This document shows, in pieces, positions 1-8,399 of a stretch of 64,000 nucleotides of DNA. Where the stretch lies: assembly GCA_028714855.1 (NCBI GenBank), contig JAQTLP010000003.1:124001-188000 (forward strand), in the 5' to 3' direction. The position numbers were made by a program, and so were the translations under genes. The notes beneath the pieces are model-generated. The model was given only the letters and a program-made list of their open reading frames with translations, was not told the DNA's origin and made no database searches. The DNA comes from Phycisphaerae bacterium. GTDB taxonomy: Bacteria > Planctomycetota > Phycisphaerae > Sedimentisphaerales > Anaerobacaceae. How positions within the stretch are numbered: the first letter of the stretch is position 1; each line of letters opens with the position of its first letter.

Positions 1-1
1 C

Positions 2-1111
2 GATGTTATCAGCGGGGTAGCTAAACGAATCAATGGAAACCAGTATGCTGTCAGGACGCTGGAGCGGCCCTATCAGCGCAGTGCGGCTGAGGTCATTGTC
101 GCGGCTGAACTGGTCCGGCGTTTTCGCCTAATCGAAGGGGCTGAAGTCGTCGGCGAGGTCGAGCGGAAGAAAGACAAGGTAACGCTGGTATCGATAGAAT
201 CGATAGGCGGGATGAAGCCGGAGGATTTCGCGGGCAGGCCGCGATTCGGCGACCTTGTAGCTATCAATCCGGAGGAGCGATTCGACCTCGGCGGATGCGG
301 TCAGGAGAGCATGCGAATTGTGGACCTTATATCTCCGATAGGCAAGGGGACGCGCCAGTTGATAGTATCTCCGCCGAAGGCAGGAAAGACGGTCCTTTTG
401 GAACAACTGGTGCAGGCAATCAGGCAGTGCAGTCCGCAGACGAAAACAATCGTATTGCTGGTGGATGAGCGGCCGGAGGAAGTGACTGTTTTTCGCAGGG
501 CGGTACCGGGTGCGCAGGTGGCAGCGAGCACGATTGATAACAAGACGGCCCAACATATCGAATTAATCGAGTTTATCCTTGCGCATGTGCAAATAGAACT
601 GGAGTGCGGCAGAGAGGTTGTTTTGCTGATAGACAGCCTGACGCGCGTGGCGAGGGCGTTCAATAATCAGGTCGGCCGAAAGGGACCGCGTGGTCATACG
701 ATGAGCGGCGGGCTGGAGTCCGGGGTTATGGAAGTGCCGAGGCGATTGTTCGGGCTGGCGCGCAATATTGAAAACGGAGGCTCGCTTACGGTCATAGCTA
801 CCTGTCTGATAGATACGGGTTCGCGGATGGACCAGCTTATCTTCGAAGAGTTCAAAGGAACGGGCAACAGTGAGATTATTTTGAACAGAGAACTGGCGGA
901 GGCGAGGATATTTCCGGCGATTGACATAGCTGCGAGCGGAACACGGAAGGAAGCGGTGCTCTACGATGAGGACGATATGCGGGGGCTGGTGACGCTGCGG
1001 CGGGTGCTGTCGGGTTACAGCAACCGTGACGGTATCGATGCGATGTTAAAACTGCTTAAGAAGTATCCGGATAATAAGGTGTTTTTGGAAAGTATGGCGA
1101 CCGGAAGGTGA
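2..1111 (+). CDS. rho: Transcription termination factor Rho (5' end cut by window)
   Basis: The reading frame is open from base 2, so the gene begins before the window; the first visible Met (212) is internal. Rho is a hexameric RNA-dependent ATPase/translocase that ends transcription. The visible part holds the ATPase core: Walker A PPKAGKTVLL, the VDERPEEVT segment, Walker B LLIDSLTRVARAFN, then the GGLESGVMEVPRRLFGLARNIE and GTGNSEIILNRELAEARIFPAID segments typical of Rho. The N-terminal RNA-binding domain lies outside. It ends normally at ATGGCGACCGGAAGG-TGA. Identification is secure. Confidence 0.97.
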   Translation, partial: DVISGVAKRINGNQYAVRTLERPYQRSAAEVIVAAELVRRFRLIEGAEVVGEVERKKDKVTLVSIESIGGMKPEDFAGRPRFGDLVAINPEERFDLGGCGQESMRIVDLISPIGKGTRQLIVSPPKAGKTVLLEQLVQAIRQCSPQTKTIVLLVDERPEEVTVFRRAVPGAQVAASTIDNKTAQHIELIEFILAHVQIELECGREVVLLIDSLTRVARAFNNQVGRKGPRGHTMSGGLESGVMEVPRRLFGLARNIENGGSLTVIATCLIDTGSRMDQLIFEEFKGTGNSEIILNRELAEARIFPAIDIAASGTRKEAVLYDEDDMRGLVTLRRVLSGYSNRDGIDAMLKLLKKYPDNKVFLESMATGR

Positions 1112-1149
1112 TTTATCAGGCCGGGTAACCCATCGGCAAACCGAGAGGC

Positions 1150-1182
1150 TAAATATTATAGAGAACCCAGTCATCAAGATGA
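1150..1182. terminator. Weak hairpin between convergent rho and thiC
   Basis: A stem CCC-(A)-GTCAT / ATGAC-GGG sits between the two convergent stop codons, followed after a few bases by TTTT on the + strand. The T run is not adjacent to the stem, so this is only a possible terminator. Confidence 0.3.
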
Positions 1183-1187
1183 CGGGG

Positions 1188-2492
1188 CTAACCTTTTATT
1201 GAGTCTCGGATTTCCTTATTTATTCTGACGCTGCACCACTGCCTTCCGCACATCGAGCAGTAATCGGCGGACGGCAGTTTACCTTCGCCGGTTTCCTTGC
1301 AGGCCTGGTCGTGCATTCGGCCGGCTGTCTGGGGGTCGATGGATTCGGCAATATGAGTTTCCCAGTCGAGGTTAAATCTGGCAGCGCTCAAATTCTTGTC
1401 GCGCTCGGCAGCGCCTTTTAGGCCTCTGGCGATGTCGGCGGCGTGGGCGGCGATTTTCGAGGCGATGACGCCTGCGCGAACATCATCGACATTAGGCAGG
1501 CCGAGGTGCTCTCTGGGAGTGACATAGCAAAGAAACGATGCGCCATAAAAGGCGGCGGCGGTCCCGCCGATTGCGGAAGTGATGTGGTCATAGCCGGGGG
1601 CGATATCGGTTACAAGCGGGCCGAGGACATAGAATGGAGCGTCATTGCAAAGCTTGCGCTCGAGTTCCATATTGTATTGAATCTGGTCAAAGGGGACATG
1701 GCCTGGGCCTTCGACCATAACCTGACAGCCGGCTTTCTGCGCCCTTGCGGTAAGCTCGCCGATGGTTTTTAATTCTGCGATTTGGGCCTTGTCGGTGGCG
1801 TCTGCGATGCAGCCGGGGCGAAGGCCGTCGCCGAGGGAAAAGCAGATATCGTATTGGGCCATTATTGCGCACAATTCATCAAACATTTCATAAAGAGGAT
1901 TTTGTTTATTGTGATAGAGCATCCACTTGGCCAACAGGGCACCGCCGCGGCTTACGATGCCGCCGATACGGGTTTCAAGCAGCGGCAGGTGCTCTTTCAG
2001 CAGGCCTGCATGAATAGTGAAAAAATCGACGCCCTGAGCGGCCTGCTTTTCGATTGCCTGCAAAATTATTTTTTCATTTATGTCCTCGACGTTTCTGCCC
2101 TGGATGACCTGATAGATTGGCACTGTGCCGAAGGGGACGGGGCATTGCGCGAGCAGCTTTTGGCGCGTGTCATCAAGGTCGCCGCCTGTGCTCAAATCCA
2201 TAATCGCATCAGCACCGGCAACGAGCGCAACTTTCATTTTTTCGATTTCGGTTTCAACAGAGGAGCTGACGCTGCTTGTGCCGATATTGGCATTTATCTT
2301 GGTACGAAGTGCCCTGCCTATGCCGACCGGCTTGAGATTAGTTTTAATATGCAGCGAATTTGCGGGTATTACCAGCCGGCCAGCAGCGATTTCTTTACGG
2401 AGGAGCTCGGCGTCGAGATTTTCATCGCGGGCCACCGATTTAACTGCATCGGTAACTTTGCCAGCTTTTGCGAATTGTAATTGTGTTGTCAT
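1188..2492 (-). CDS. thiC: Phosphomethylpyrimidine synthase ThiC
   Basis: Radical-SAM enzyme that converts aminoimidazole ribotide to HMP-phosphate in thiamine synthesis. The 434-residue product has the family's C-terminal cluster motif CSMCGRQWC (C-x2-C-x4-C), the EGPGHVPFDQIQYNMELE segment and LGPLVTDIAPGYDHITSAIGG. It belongs to the short ThiC form (about 430 residues; the enterobacterial protein has about 630). I chose ATG at 2492 rather than the GTG two codons upstream, because AGGA lies 8 nt before that ATG but only about 2-4 nt before the GTG. A TPP riboswitch precedes it directly, so expression should fall when thiamine pyrophosphate is plentiful. Confidence 0.97.
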   Translation of the reverse strand: MTTQLQFAKAGKVTDAVKSVARDENLDAELLRKEIAAGRLVIPANSLHIKTNLKPVGIGRALRTKINANIGTSSVSSSVETEIEKMKVALVAGADAIMDLSTGGDLDDTRQKLLAQCPVPFGTVPIYQVIQGRNVEDINEKIILQAIEKQAAQGVDFFTIHAGLLKEHLPLLETRIGGIVSRGGALLAKWMLYHNKQNPLYEMFDELCAIMAQYDICFSLGDGLRPGCIADATDKAQIAELKTIGELTARAQKAGCQVMVEGPGHVPFDQIQYNMELERKLCNDAPFYVLGPLVTDIAPGYDHITSAIGGTAAAFYGASFLCYVTPREHLGLPNVDDVRAGVIASKIAAHAADIARGLKGAAERDKNLSAARFNLDWETHIAESIDPQTAGRMHDQACKETGEGKLPSADYCSMCGRQWCSVRINKEIRDSIKG

Positions 2493-2495
2493 TAT

Positions 2496-2578
2496 CACTT
2501 TCCTACGCAGGTTTTATCCTGATCAGGTTCCAAGGGTTTTTTCTCAGACCCGCCTACATGCGGACCACCCCTAGTGAA
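2496..2578 (-). ncRNA. TPP riboswitch (THI element) controlling thiC
   Basis: Read on the minus strand the leader shows the conserved thiamine pyrophosphate aptamer: ACTAGGGGTG, a CCGC/GCGG arm, CTGAGA, ACCCTTGGAACCTGATCAGG, then ATAAAACCTGCGTAGG. The closing CACT/AGTG pairing ends just 4 nt before the ATG, and the AGGA Shine-Dalgarno lies inside the aptamer's 3' strand. No terminator hairpin lies between aptamer and gene, which points to control of translation initiation. Confidence 0.95.
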
Positions 2579-2653
2579 CTGTGTCTATTATATCTTATTG
2601 AGTGTTATAGTCAAAGAAATCTTTCGCGGTGTGCTATCCTGCGTGAAGAGGAC

Positions 2654-4279
2654 TTAAAAATCCCTGCTCGTTTGCTTTTGCATCTCCAGGAAACACTTTT
2701 CAACCTCAGGCCATGGGGGAGTTTTATATTTATCAAAAACAGGATTGTCTTTGCGAACATATAAGACCATTTTTGTACCATCGGCTTCGACGATGATAGG
2801 CCGATAGTGTCGATAAAATACGTCATCGGTCGTAATTGTGTGCAGAACAATGTCCGGCTTGTGAGCAGCAAAAGAGTAAGCATAGTCGAACTTATTGTGA
2901 CCTGCACGGCTGATCTCCGAATGGGCAGGCAGATGAGCAATATAAGGGTCGCACTTGCCCAAAAGGTCAAAGCACAAGCGTCTGGAGAAATAGGGGTAGA
3001 CGCCTGCAAGCCGGACAGCGACGCTGGCATTGGGGTCAGCAACTTTTTCAACAGCAAGAAAAGCCCTGACATCCATTCGACCACCACCGGTCGTTTGCGG
3101 CCTCGCAAGCAAGAGGCAGTGATCCCAGTTTATACCATTGACCGCTACTACACATAAAGCGGTCAGAGCAAGACGAAAGGCTGTTTTCGGGGCGTCTGTT
3201 TTGCGATTTATAAGTAATATTGCTATACGGTTAATACCTTCCGCAGCCAAGACAAACAGGCCGAGACTATACGGTATTACGAACCGATGCAAAGGCCAGG
3301 CATCCCCGCCAACATATACCTGATATACAACAGCGATAGCGAAACTGCCGAGAACCAGAAAATGCCAGCGTTTTGTGTCCTTTATTACCGCTATAGCGGC
3401 GAGCAAAAGAGGCAGGCCGAATACCGCTACCGTCCAGAACGTTTGTTTGATGCCGGCTGCAATCCGATCCGGAAGTGACCAACCTGTAAGTTTGAGATAA
3501 TATGTGTTAGGCAGCCATTGCCCGTAGAAGCGGTATCGCCACAAAAAATGAGCAGCCACCACCAAAGCGACGATAAGCAAACCTATAAGCAATCGAAACC
3601 GGTCCTTTTTTACTGAAAACCAGAAAAATAACAAAACAAACAACATCACAGCAAGAACATCCGGACGAACCAGCGCTGCCGGCGCAAACCACAAAACCGG
3701 CCTGATGCCCCCTCTTCCTTCAGATATGTATTTGATAGTGTCTGCCATCGCAAGGGTTACCAGAAGCGTCAGCAGTCCCGTTTCCATACCAAACAGCGTG
3801 AAGAAAATCAGATTATAAAAAGTTCCAGCCAGCACAATCGCACAGCAAGCCGAGACCGGCGGAACTTTGCAATACCGAGCAAGCAAAGCCGTACTTATCA
3901 AACATCCCCACAGAATCGGAACACCGAGAACCTGAACTAAAAGACAAGTATAGCTTGGGGACAGTCGAAACAGATGACAAATCCCCATGACAAAAGTCCA
4001 TCCAAAAGTCGTATAGCCTTCCACCCGCTCGCCTGGGTTCCATACGAAGCCATGTCCATCTGCCCAATTGGCCGCATATCGCATGGAAATCATTGCGTCG
4101 TCGAATAAACAGAAATACCTGTGCCCTTCGACAACGAAACTGGTTTTTGCGATAAACCCAACCGAATATAAGCCCTGCAAAAGCCCAACCACCAAAACCA
4201 CAATCCACACCATTTTATAATTCGATGGCGCAACTGGTCTTACAAATTCGTCATATCGCTTTGTTTGAATTGCTGGCAT
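2654..4279 (-). CDS. GT-C-like polytopic membrane glycosyltransferase (predicted)
   Basis: A 541-residue inner-membrane protein with about ten hydrophobic segments. After the first membrane segment it has CLFDDAMISMRYAANWADGHG followed by VWNPGERVEGYTTFGW. This DD(A)xIS-RYA...NPGERVEGYT signature is shared by lipid-phosphate-sugar-dependent GT-C enzymes (AftB-like arabinosyltransferases and related bacterial proteins), where the acidic pair in the first loop is catalytic. The last about 110 residues are soluble. Donor and acceptor cannot be told. It is isolated between thiC and the peptidase gene. Family assignment is moderate; substrate is unknown. Confidence 0.6.
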   Translation of the reverse strand: MPAIQTKRYDEFVRPVAPSNYKMVWIVVLVVGLLQGLYSVGFIAKTSFVVEGHRYFCLFDDAMISMRYAANWADGHGFVWNPGERVEGYTTFGWTFVMGICHLFRLSPSYTCLLVQVLGVPILWGCLISTALLARYCKVPPVSACCAIVLAGTFYNLIFFTLFGMETGLLTLLVTLAMADTIKYISEGRGGIRPVLWFAPAALVRPDVLAVMLFVLLFFWFSVKKDRFRLLIGLLIVALVVAAHFLWRYRFYGQWLPNTYYLKLTGWSLPDRIAAGIKQTFWTVAVFGLPLLLAAIAVIKDTKRWHFLVLGSFAIAVVYQVYVGGDAWPLHRFVIPYSLGLFVLAAEGINRIAILLINRKTDAPKTAFRLALTALCVVAVNGINWDHCLLLARPQTTGGGRMDVRAFLAVEKVADPNASVAVRLAGVYPYFSRRLCFDLLGKCDPYIAHLPAHSEISRAGHNKFDYAYSFAAHKPDIVLHTITTDDVFYRHYRPIIVEADGTKMVLYVRKDNPVFDKYKTPPWPEVEKCFLEMQKQTSRDF

Positions 4280-4343
4280 CGCTGCCCCTCATCGGCAATG
4301 ATCGCTTTTAATATGAATCTGTAACAATTTTACCTGATTTAAC

Positions 4344-5423
4344 TCAAAGATTAAAGCTTCCGCTGTTTCCGGCAGTCTTAGTCAGTATCCTACAGCCGGT
4401 TTTGGTTACGAGGACATCATCTTCAATTCGTACGCCGAGTTTGCGCGGGATATAAACGGCAGGCTCAATCGTGAAAACCATCCCCGGCTGTAATTTAGCT
4501 TTGCTATTAGGTGAAATGGAGGGCTGTTCGTGGATTTCCAAGCCGAGGCCGTGGCCTGTGCCGTGGCCATAAACGGGCAAACCACTTCTGCGAACAACCT
4601 CTCTGGCGGCGGCATCGACCTTTTTTGCTTGGACGCCGGGCTTTATCATTTTAATAGCGGCGGATTGCGCCTCCCGCACGGCGGTGAAGACTTTTTTGTA
4701 AAACGGATTCGGCCTACCAACGATGAAACATCTGGTTATATCGCAGCAATATCCTTTGAATTTGACGCCGAAATCGATGAGGACCGTATCATTTTTTTTG
4801 AGCTTTTTGGAGGTCGGCTGATGATGGGGACGCGAAGCATTCGGGCCAAAGGCGACGATTGTCTCGAAACTGTTTTTCGCACCGGCTTTGCGAATTTCAA
4901 AATCCAGGGCACCAGCCAATTCGTTCTCAGTTACGTTCGTCCTTACATATTTCAAAGTTTTCCTGAGCGCTTCGGCCGCAATCTGCGCAGCTTTTTTAAT
5001 TGATGCGATTTCGCTGCCGTCTTTACTGCTGCGCAACTCTTCGACGATACCGGCAACAGTCCTGACTCTGCCGCCGATTTTTGCTTTCAGCTTTTCGAAG
5101 ACAGCAAAAGAAACGTATTTTTCAACGGTTATTGTCCGTGCTAATTTCCGCTTTTTCGCCAACTCCACCAGCGCCTCAACCATCGGTTTATCCCGTTCGA
5201 TTATACTGCAGGCAGGGCATTCATTCTTCGCCTGTTCGGTGTACCTGCTGTCGGTTAAGAGGAAAACATCTCTATCGGTAATCAGTGCCGAGCTATCGTC
5301 CCCTAAAAAGCCGGTTGCATAAGTGACGTTGGCAGGATTTGTTACGAGAAGGGATTTTATCCGCTTTTTCCTTAGCTGGTAACGAATCGTCCTAATACGT
5401 TTTTTTATTATTCCGGCATCCAT
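4344..5423 (-). CDS. Xaa-Pro aminopeptidase (M24 family)
   Basis: A 359-residue metallopeptidase of the pita-bread fold, expected to cleave N-terminal residues preceding proline. An N-terminal creatinase-like domain (about residues 1-130) precedes the catalytic domain. Metal ligands are visible: the DFGVKFKGYCCDITR pair of Asp, GHGTGHGLGLEIHE with the His, and two C-terminal Glu in FTIEPAVYIP and VRIEDDVLV. Length fits the short PepP/PepQ-like cytosolic enzymes. The start ATG at 5423 opens MDAGIIKKRIRTIRYQLRKK. It is divergent from the structured RNA at 5540. Confidence 0.93.
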   Translation of the reverse strand: MDAGIIKKRIRTIRYQLRKKRIKSLLVTNPANVTYATGFLGDDSSALITDRDVFLLTDSRYTEQAKNECPACSIIERDKPMVEALVELAKKRKLARTITVEKYVSFAVFEKLKAKIGGRVRTVAGIVEELRSSKDGSEIASIKKAAQIAAEALRKTLKYVRTNVTENELAGALDFEIRKAGAKNSFETIVAFGPNASRPHHQPTSKKLKKNDTVLIDFGVKFKGYCCDITRCFIVGRPNPFYKKVFTAVREAQSAAIKMIKPGVQAKKVDAAAREVVRRSGLPVYGHGTGHGLGLEIHEQPSISPNSKAKLQPGMVFTIEPAVYIPRKLGVRIEDDVLVTKTGCRILTKTAGNSGSFNL

Positions 5424-5504
5424 TTCGGACTACTCACAACTCTATTAAACCACAATGATTAACATCACTTTAGGAAAAAATAAAGGTTTTTTTTGCTCTA
5501 AAAT

Positions 5505-5533
5505 TTGGCTCTGCACCGTTTTGTATTTATACT
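5505..5533 (+). promoter_or_regulatory. Sigma-70 promoter for the 5540 RNA
   Basis: TTGGCT (5505-5510), 17-bp spacer, TATACT (5528-5533). A start near 5540 is predicted, which matches the 5' edge of the structured RNA. Confidence 0.7.
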
Positions 5534-5539
5534 TTTAGT

Positions 5540-5667
5540 GTGAAAGGTACCGGCTGGGGGGAAGCCGGGCAGTGCAAATGGATGTGCGGGCTGCTGATGC
5601 TTTCCGTGAGGGGAAAATTACTTATAAACTATCTTTCCAGGTGGGACGGCTTTGCCGTCCTTTTTTT
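5540..5667 (+). ncRNA. Structured RNA of about 130 nt: small RNA or rhomboid leader/attenuator
   Basis: Bounded by a good promoter and an intrinsic terminator. Possible helices: P1 GAAAG (5542-5546) with CUUUC (5600-5604); P2 CCGGCU (5550-5555) with AGCCGG (5563-5568); P3 GCAG (5569-5572) with CUGC (5591-5594). GGGAAA (5611-5616) could instead pair with UUUCC at 5601-5605 or 5634-5638, so alternative folds compete. No long coding frame explains it. I do not recognise a known riboswitch, 6S, tmRNA or SRP signature. The rhomboid gene starts 76 nt after the terminator and shows no clear promoter of its own, so a regulated leader is as likely as a free sRNA. Confidence 0.55.
5644..5667 (+). terminator. 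Intrinsic terminator of the 5540 RNA
   Basis: Perfect stem GGACGGC (5644-5650) / GCCGTCC (5654-5660) with loop TTT, followed by seven T. Confidence 0.9.
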
Positions 5668-5743
5668 ATATCTTGTCACATCCTTTCCTTGCCATTACAA
5701 TAACCCAACTTTCGAACTTAATTTTAAAACTGGTAGTTAAATT

Positions 5744-6931
5744 ATGATATTACCCATTCGGACAAGTATTCGGCCATGGCGGACACCATACGCGAATTAC
5801 GCCTTGATAATCGTCAACGTGATATGTTTTTTACTAACATACCAGCCTCATAGAAGTGCGATTACAGGATCAGGGGAGGTTCTGCGAGATTGGGCGGTGC
5901 CATTTATGCTCACCCCCCTTCGACCATATTTGTGGCAGTTTGTGAGCTATGCCTTTTTGCACAGCGGTATCCTGCACATTGCCGGCAATATGTTCTTTTT
6001 GTATCTGTTCGGCAACAATGTTAATGACAAGCTCGGCCACATCAATTATTTGTGCCTTTATCTTGGGGGAGCGGTTTTCGCCGGCGTTGGTCATACACTC
6101 TTTCATATCAACCCCGTCCTTGGCGCCAGCGGGGCTGTGGCTGCTGTAACTGGCGCCTATCTGGTTCTGTTTCCGCAGACGTTAATCACCGTTTTATACT
6201 GGTTTTTCTTCATCGGGACAATGGAACTGTCAGCATTATACTTTATCGCCTTTAAGCTGATTGTCTGGGACAATATTGTCGAGCCGAGATTCTCACCTGA
6301 TGCGATTGCATACGGTGCACATCTGGCAGGATATGCTTTCGGCATTGTAGCTATATTAGTTATGCTCGCCACCGGCTTGATAAGCAGCAGTCGTTTCGAT
6401 TTATGGTCGATGATAAAACAATGGAATCAGCGTCGTCGTTATCGCGATGTTGTCTCAGAGGGGTACGACCCCTTTACCGGCCTGACAACGGCCAGGGAAA
6501 TAAATGTAAAAGAGGTCAAGAAAACGGCCGCTCAGCAGCAGCAAGAGGAAAAAACCAGGCAACTCCGCAATGAAATAGCCGGCCGAATACTTCAGCACAA
6601 CCTGCCTGCCGCGGCTGAAGCTTATCTTGAGCTTGTCGGGCTCGATAATGAGCAGATTCTGCCGAGACAGCAACTGCTGGATATTGCCAATCAGCTTACC
6701 AGCGAGAGCAAACACGCTGAATCGGCACAGGCCTACGAAAAGTTTTTAACTCGCTACAGCAACTACGAATACGTTGAGCAAGTGGAGCTGATGCTGGGCA
6801 TATTGTATTCACGCTATCTCCAGAAGCCAGAACTGGCAATAAAGCACCTGCAGTCCGCAGCCCAAAAGCTGTCCGACAGCGGCCAGGTTAAAATGTGCAA
6901 CGACGAGCTCGCCAAGTTGCAAAAAAAATAG
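5744..6931 (+). CDS. Rhomboid intramembrane serine protease with C-terminal helical-repeat tail
   Basis: An integral inner-membrane protease that cuts transmembrane segments. The rhomboid core (residues about 10-215, six or more membrane helices) carries HIAGNMFFLYLFG (the H-x3-N motif of helix 2), the catalytic serine in GASGAV and the catalytic histidine in GAHLAGY. The remaining about 170 residues are soluble and contain TPR-like helices (QAYEKFLTRYSNYEYVEQVELML), perhaps a partner- or substrate-binding extension. The Shine-Dalgarno is weak. It is preceded by the promoter-RNA-terminator unit at 5505-5667. Activity is likely because the dyad is intact; the substrate is unknown. Confidence 0.92.
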   Translation: MILPIRTSIRPWRTPYANYALIIVNVICFLLTYQPHRSAITGSGEVLRDWAVPFMLTPLRPYLWQFVSYAFLHSGILHIAGNMFFLYLFGNNVNDKLGHINYLCLYLGGAVFAGVGHTLFHINPVLGASGAVAAVTGAYLVLFPQTLITVLYWFFFIGTMELSALYFIAFKLIVWDNIVEPRFSPDAIAYGAHLAGYAFGIVAILVMLATGLISSSRFDLWSMIKQWNQRRRYRDVVSEGYDPFTGLTTAREINVKEVKKTAAQQQQEEKTRQLRNEIAGRILQHNLPAAAEAYLELVGLDNEQILPRQQLLDIANQLTSESKHAESAQAYEKFLTRYSNYEYVEQVELMLGILYSRYLQKPELAIKHLQSAAQKLSDSGQVKMCNDELAKLQKK

Positions 6932-7006
6932 AACAGGCGTTTATCACCATTTTCCTACCTGCTATCGGCCATAGTGATTCGGAGCGATATTTGAACGAGA
7001 AAAAAG

Positions 7007-7035
7007 TTGACAACAGCCGAGACTGGTGCTAATTT
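7007..7035 (+). promoter_or_regulatory. Sigma-70 promoter candidate upstream of the SH3b gene
   Basis: TTGACA (7007-7012), 17-bp spacer, TAATTT (7030-7035); about 60 nt ahead of the ATG at 7095. Confidence 0.55.
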
Positions 7036-7094
7036 GAGGCCCATAGGATAGTTTAAGTTATTTTAAGAAAAGGACTTTTTTGGGAGACTGAAAA

Positions 7095-8318
7095 ATGCAA
7101 TCTCATACCAAATTTATTTATCTCGTTATTTTAGTTTGCCTAATAAGCTTGCCATCTGCCTGTTTTGCCCAGGAAACCGTTAATCCGCCTCAGGAGTCTG
7201 TTTCAACCGATGAGCCGGAGATCAATGAGCTGTCTTTCCCCTACGTTGCCGAGATAACCGAGGATAATGTCAATATTCGCTCCGGGCCTGGTACGAATTA
7301 CTACCCCTGCGGCAAGCTTAACACCGGCGACAGAGTAAAGGTAGTCGCCAGCAAATACAGCTGGTCTCACATAGTTCCGCCGGTCAGCACTTTTTCCTGG
7401 ATTTCAAAACAGTACGTTAGCGTTGAGCCGGATAATTCCGGCACGGGTGTAGTTACAGGCAGTGCCGTTCGCGTCTATGCCGGCTCTGACATGCTCAAAC
7501 CGATGCACTCCACGACCGTTCAGCTGGAACTCAACAAGGGCGATAAAGTAGAGCTGATGGGCGAGGAGATGGACGATTATTATAAAATTGCTCCGCCGAC
7601 CGGCGCCTACCTTTGGGTGCTTACTCAGTATACCAAACCTATCGGAGCTGTCGGCGAGGTTGAGGTTATTGTTAAACCAAATACCGAGCCCGAAGAAGCA
7701 AAAATGGAGGCCGAAGCAGAAACCGAACTCGAAGCTAATACTGTCGCGGTTGTTCCCTCTGTTACTCCAATCGAGTCTCAAAAACTAAAGGAGTATTACG
7801 CGCTGGCAGATCAAATCAAGGCCGAGCAGACCAAGCCGATAGCCCAACAGAATTATACGGAGGTTAAGAAAGCGATGACTGAGCTAGCCGGTAATAAAGA
7901 GGCCGGCAAGGCCGCAAAATACGCGGAGTTTGCGCTTAAGCAGATAGAGCGCTGCGAACTGGCTGTGGCAGTGGACAAGGAAGTCCAGTCTCAGGATTCA
8001 CAATTACAGCAGACGAGTGAACAAATAGAAAATGCCCGCGACGCAGAGTTAGCGAAAGTTCCGGAACTTGGAGAATTTACAGTAGTAGGACAATTTCGAA
8101 CTTCAAAAATTTACGGTTCTGAGGAATCGCTGAAACACTACCGTATAATCGACGATTCCGGACAAACGATTTGTTACGCTTTGCCGGAAGGTTCAGCATC
8201 ACAGATAGATTTAAGCAAATTTGAGGGTCGAAAGGTCGGACTGATCGGGACAGTTGAGCCGCATCCGCAAACCAAAGGCGCCCTGATACGATTTACTCAA
8301 ATAACCGAACTGGAATAA
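7095..8318 (+). CDS. Secreted protein with two bacterial SH3 (SH3b) domains
   Basis: A 407-residue exported protein. A Sec signal peptide (about 1-26, ending near SACFAQE) is followed by two SH3b domains at about 48-112 (VNIRSGPGTNYYPCGKL, a typical opening) and about 117-178. A charged Glu/Ala-rich helical stretch (about 190-310) and a small beta-rich C-terminal domain (about 315-407) follow. SH3b domains commonly bind peptidoglycan or cell-surface peptides, so an envelope role is likely. No catalytic domain is visible. GGGAG lies about 8 nt before the ATG. It stands alone, convergent with the AsmA-like gene. Confidence 0.8.
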   Translation: MQSHTKFIYLVILVCLISLPSACFAQETVNPPQESVSTDEPEINELSFPYVAEITEDNVNIRSGPGTNYYPCGKLNTGDRVKVVASKYSWSHIVPPVSTFSWISKQYVSVEPDNSGTGVVTGSAVRVYAGSDMLKPMHSTTVQLELNKGDKVELMGEEMDDYYKIAPPTGAYLWVLTQYTKPIGAVGEVEVIVKPNTEPEEAKMEAEAETELEANTVAVVPSVTPIESQKLKEYYALADQIKAEQTKPIAQQNYTEVKKAMTELAGNKEAGKAAKYAEFALKQIERCELAVAVDKEVQSQDSQLQQTSEQIENARDAELAKVPELGEFTVVGQFRTSKIYGSEESLKHYRIIDDSGQTICYALPEGSASQIDLSKFEGRKVGLIGTVEPHPQTKGALIRFTQITELE

Positions 8319-8399
8319 TCAGCATTCTAATTAGCCGACTACTGCAAATACAGCTTCGTTAGTCTTATAAGGCGCACGATAAGACCATCCCGCTTATTT

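Noticed and set aside
1120-1196. GGCAAACC and GGGTAACC near the end of rho, reminiscent of a c-di-GMP riboswitch
   Set aside because: The GCAAAGCC block and the order of conserved elements are missing, and no gene begins downstream on that strand.
1782-2480. Long open frame antisense to thiC
   Set aside because: thiC is unmistakable on the other strand; the antisense frame is a by-product of its codon usage and has no recognisable protein features.
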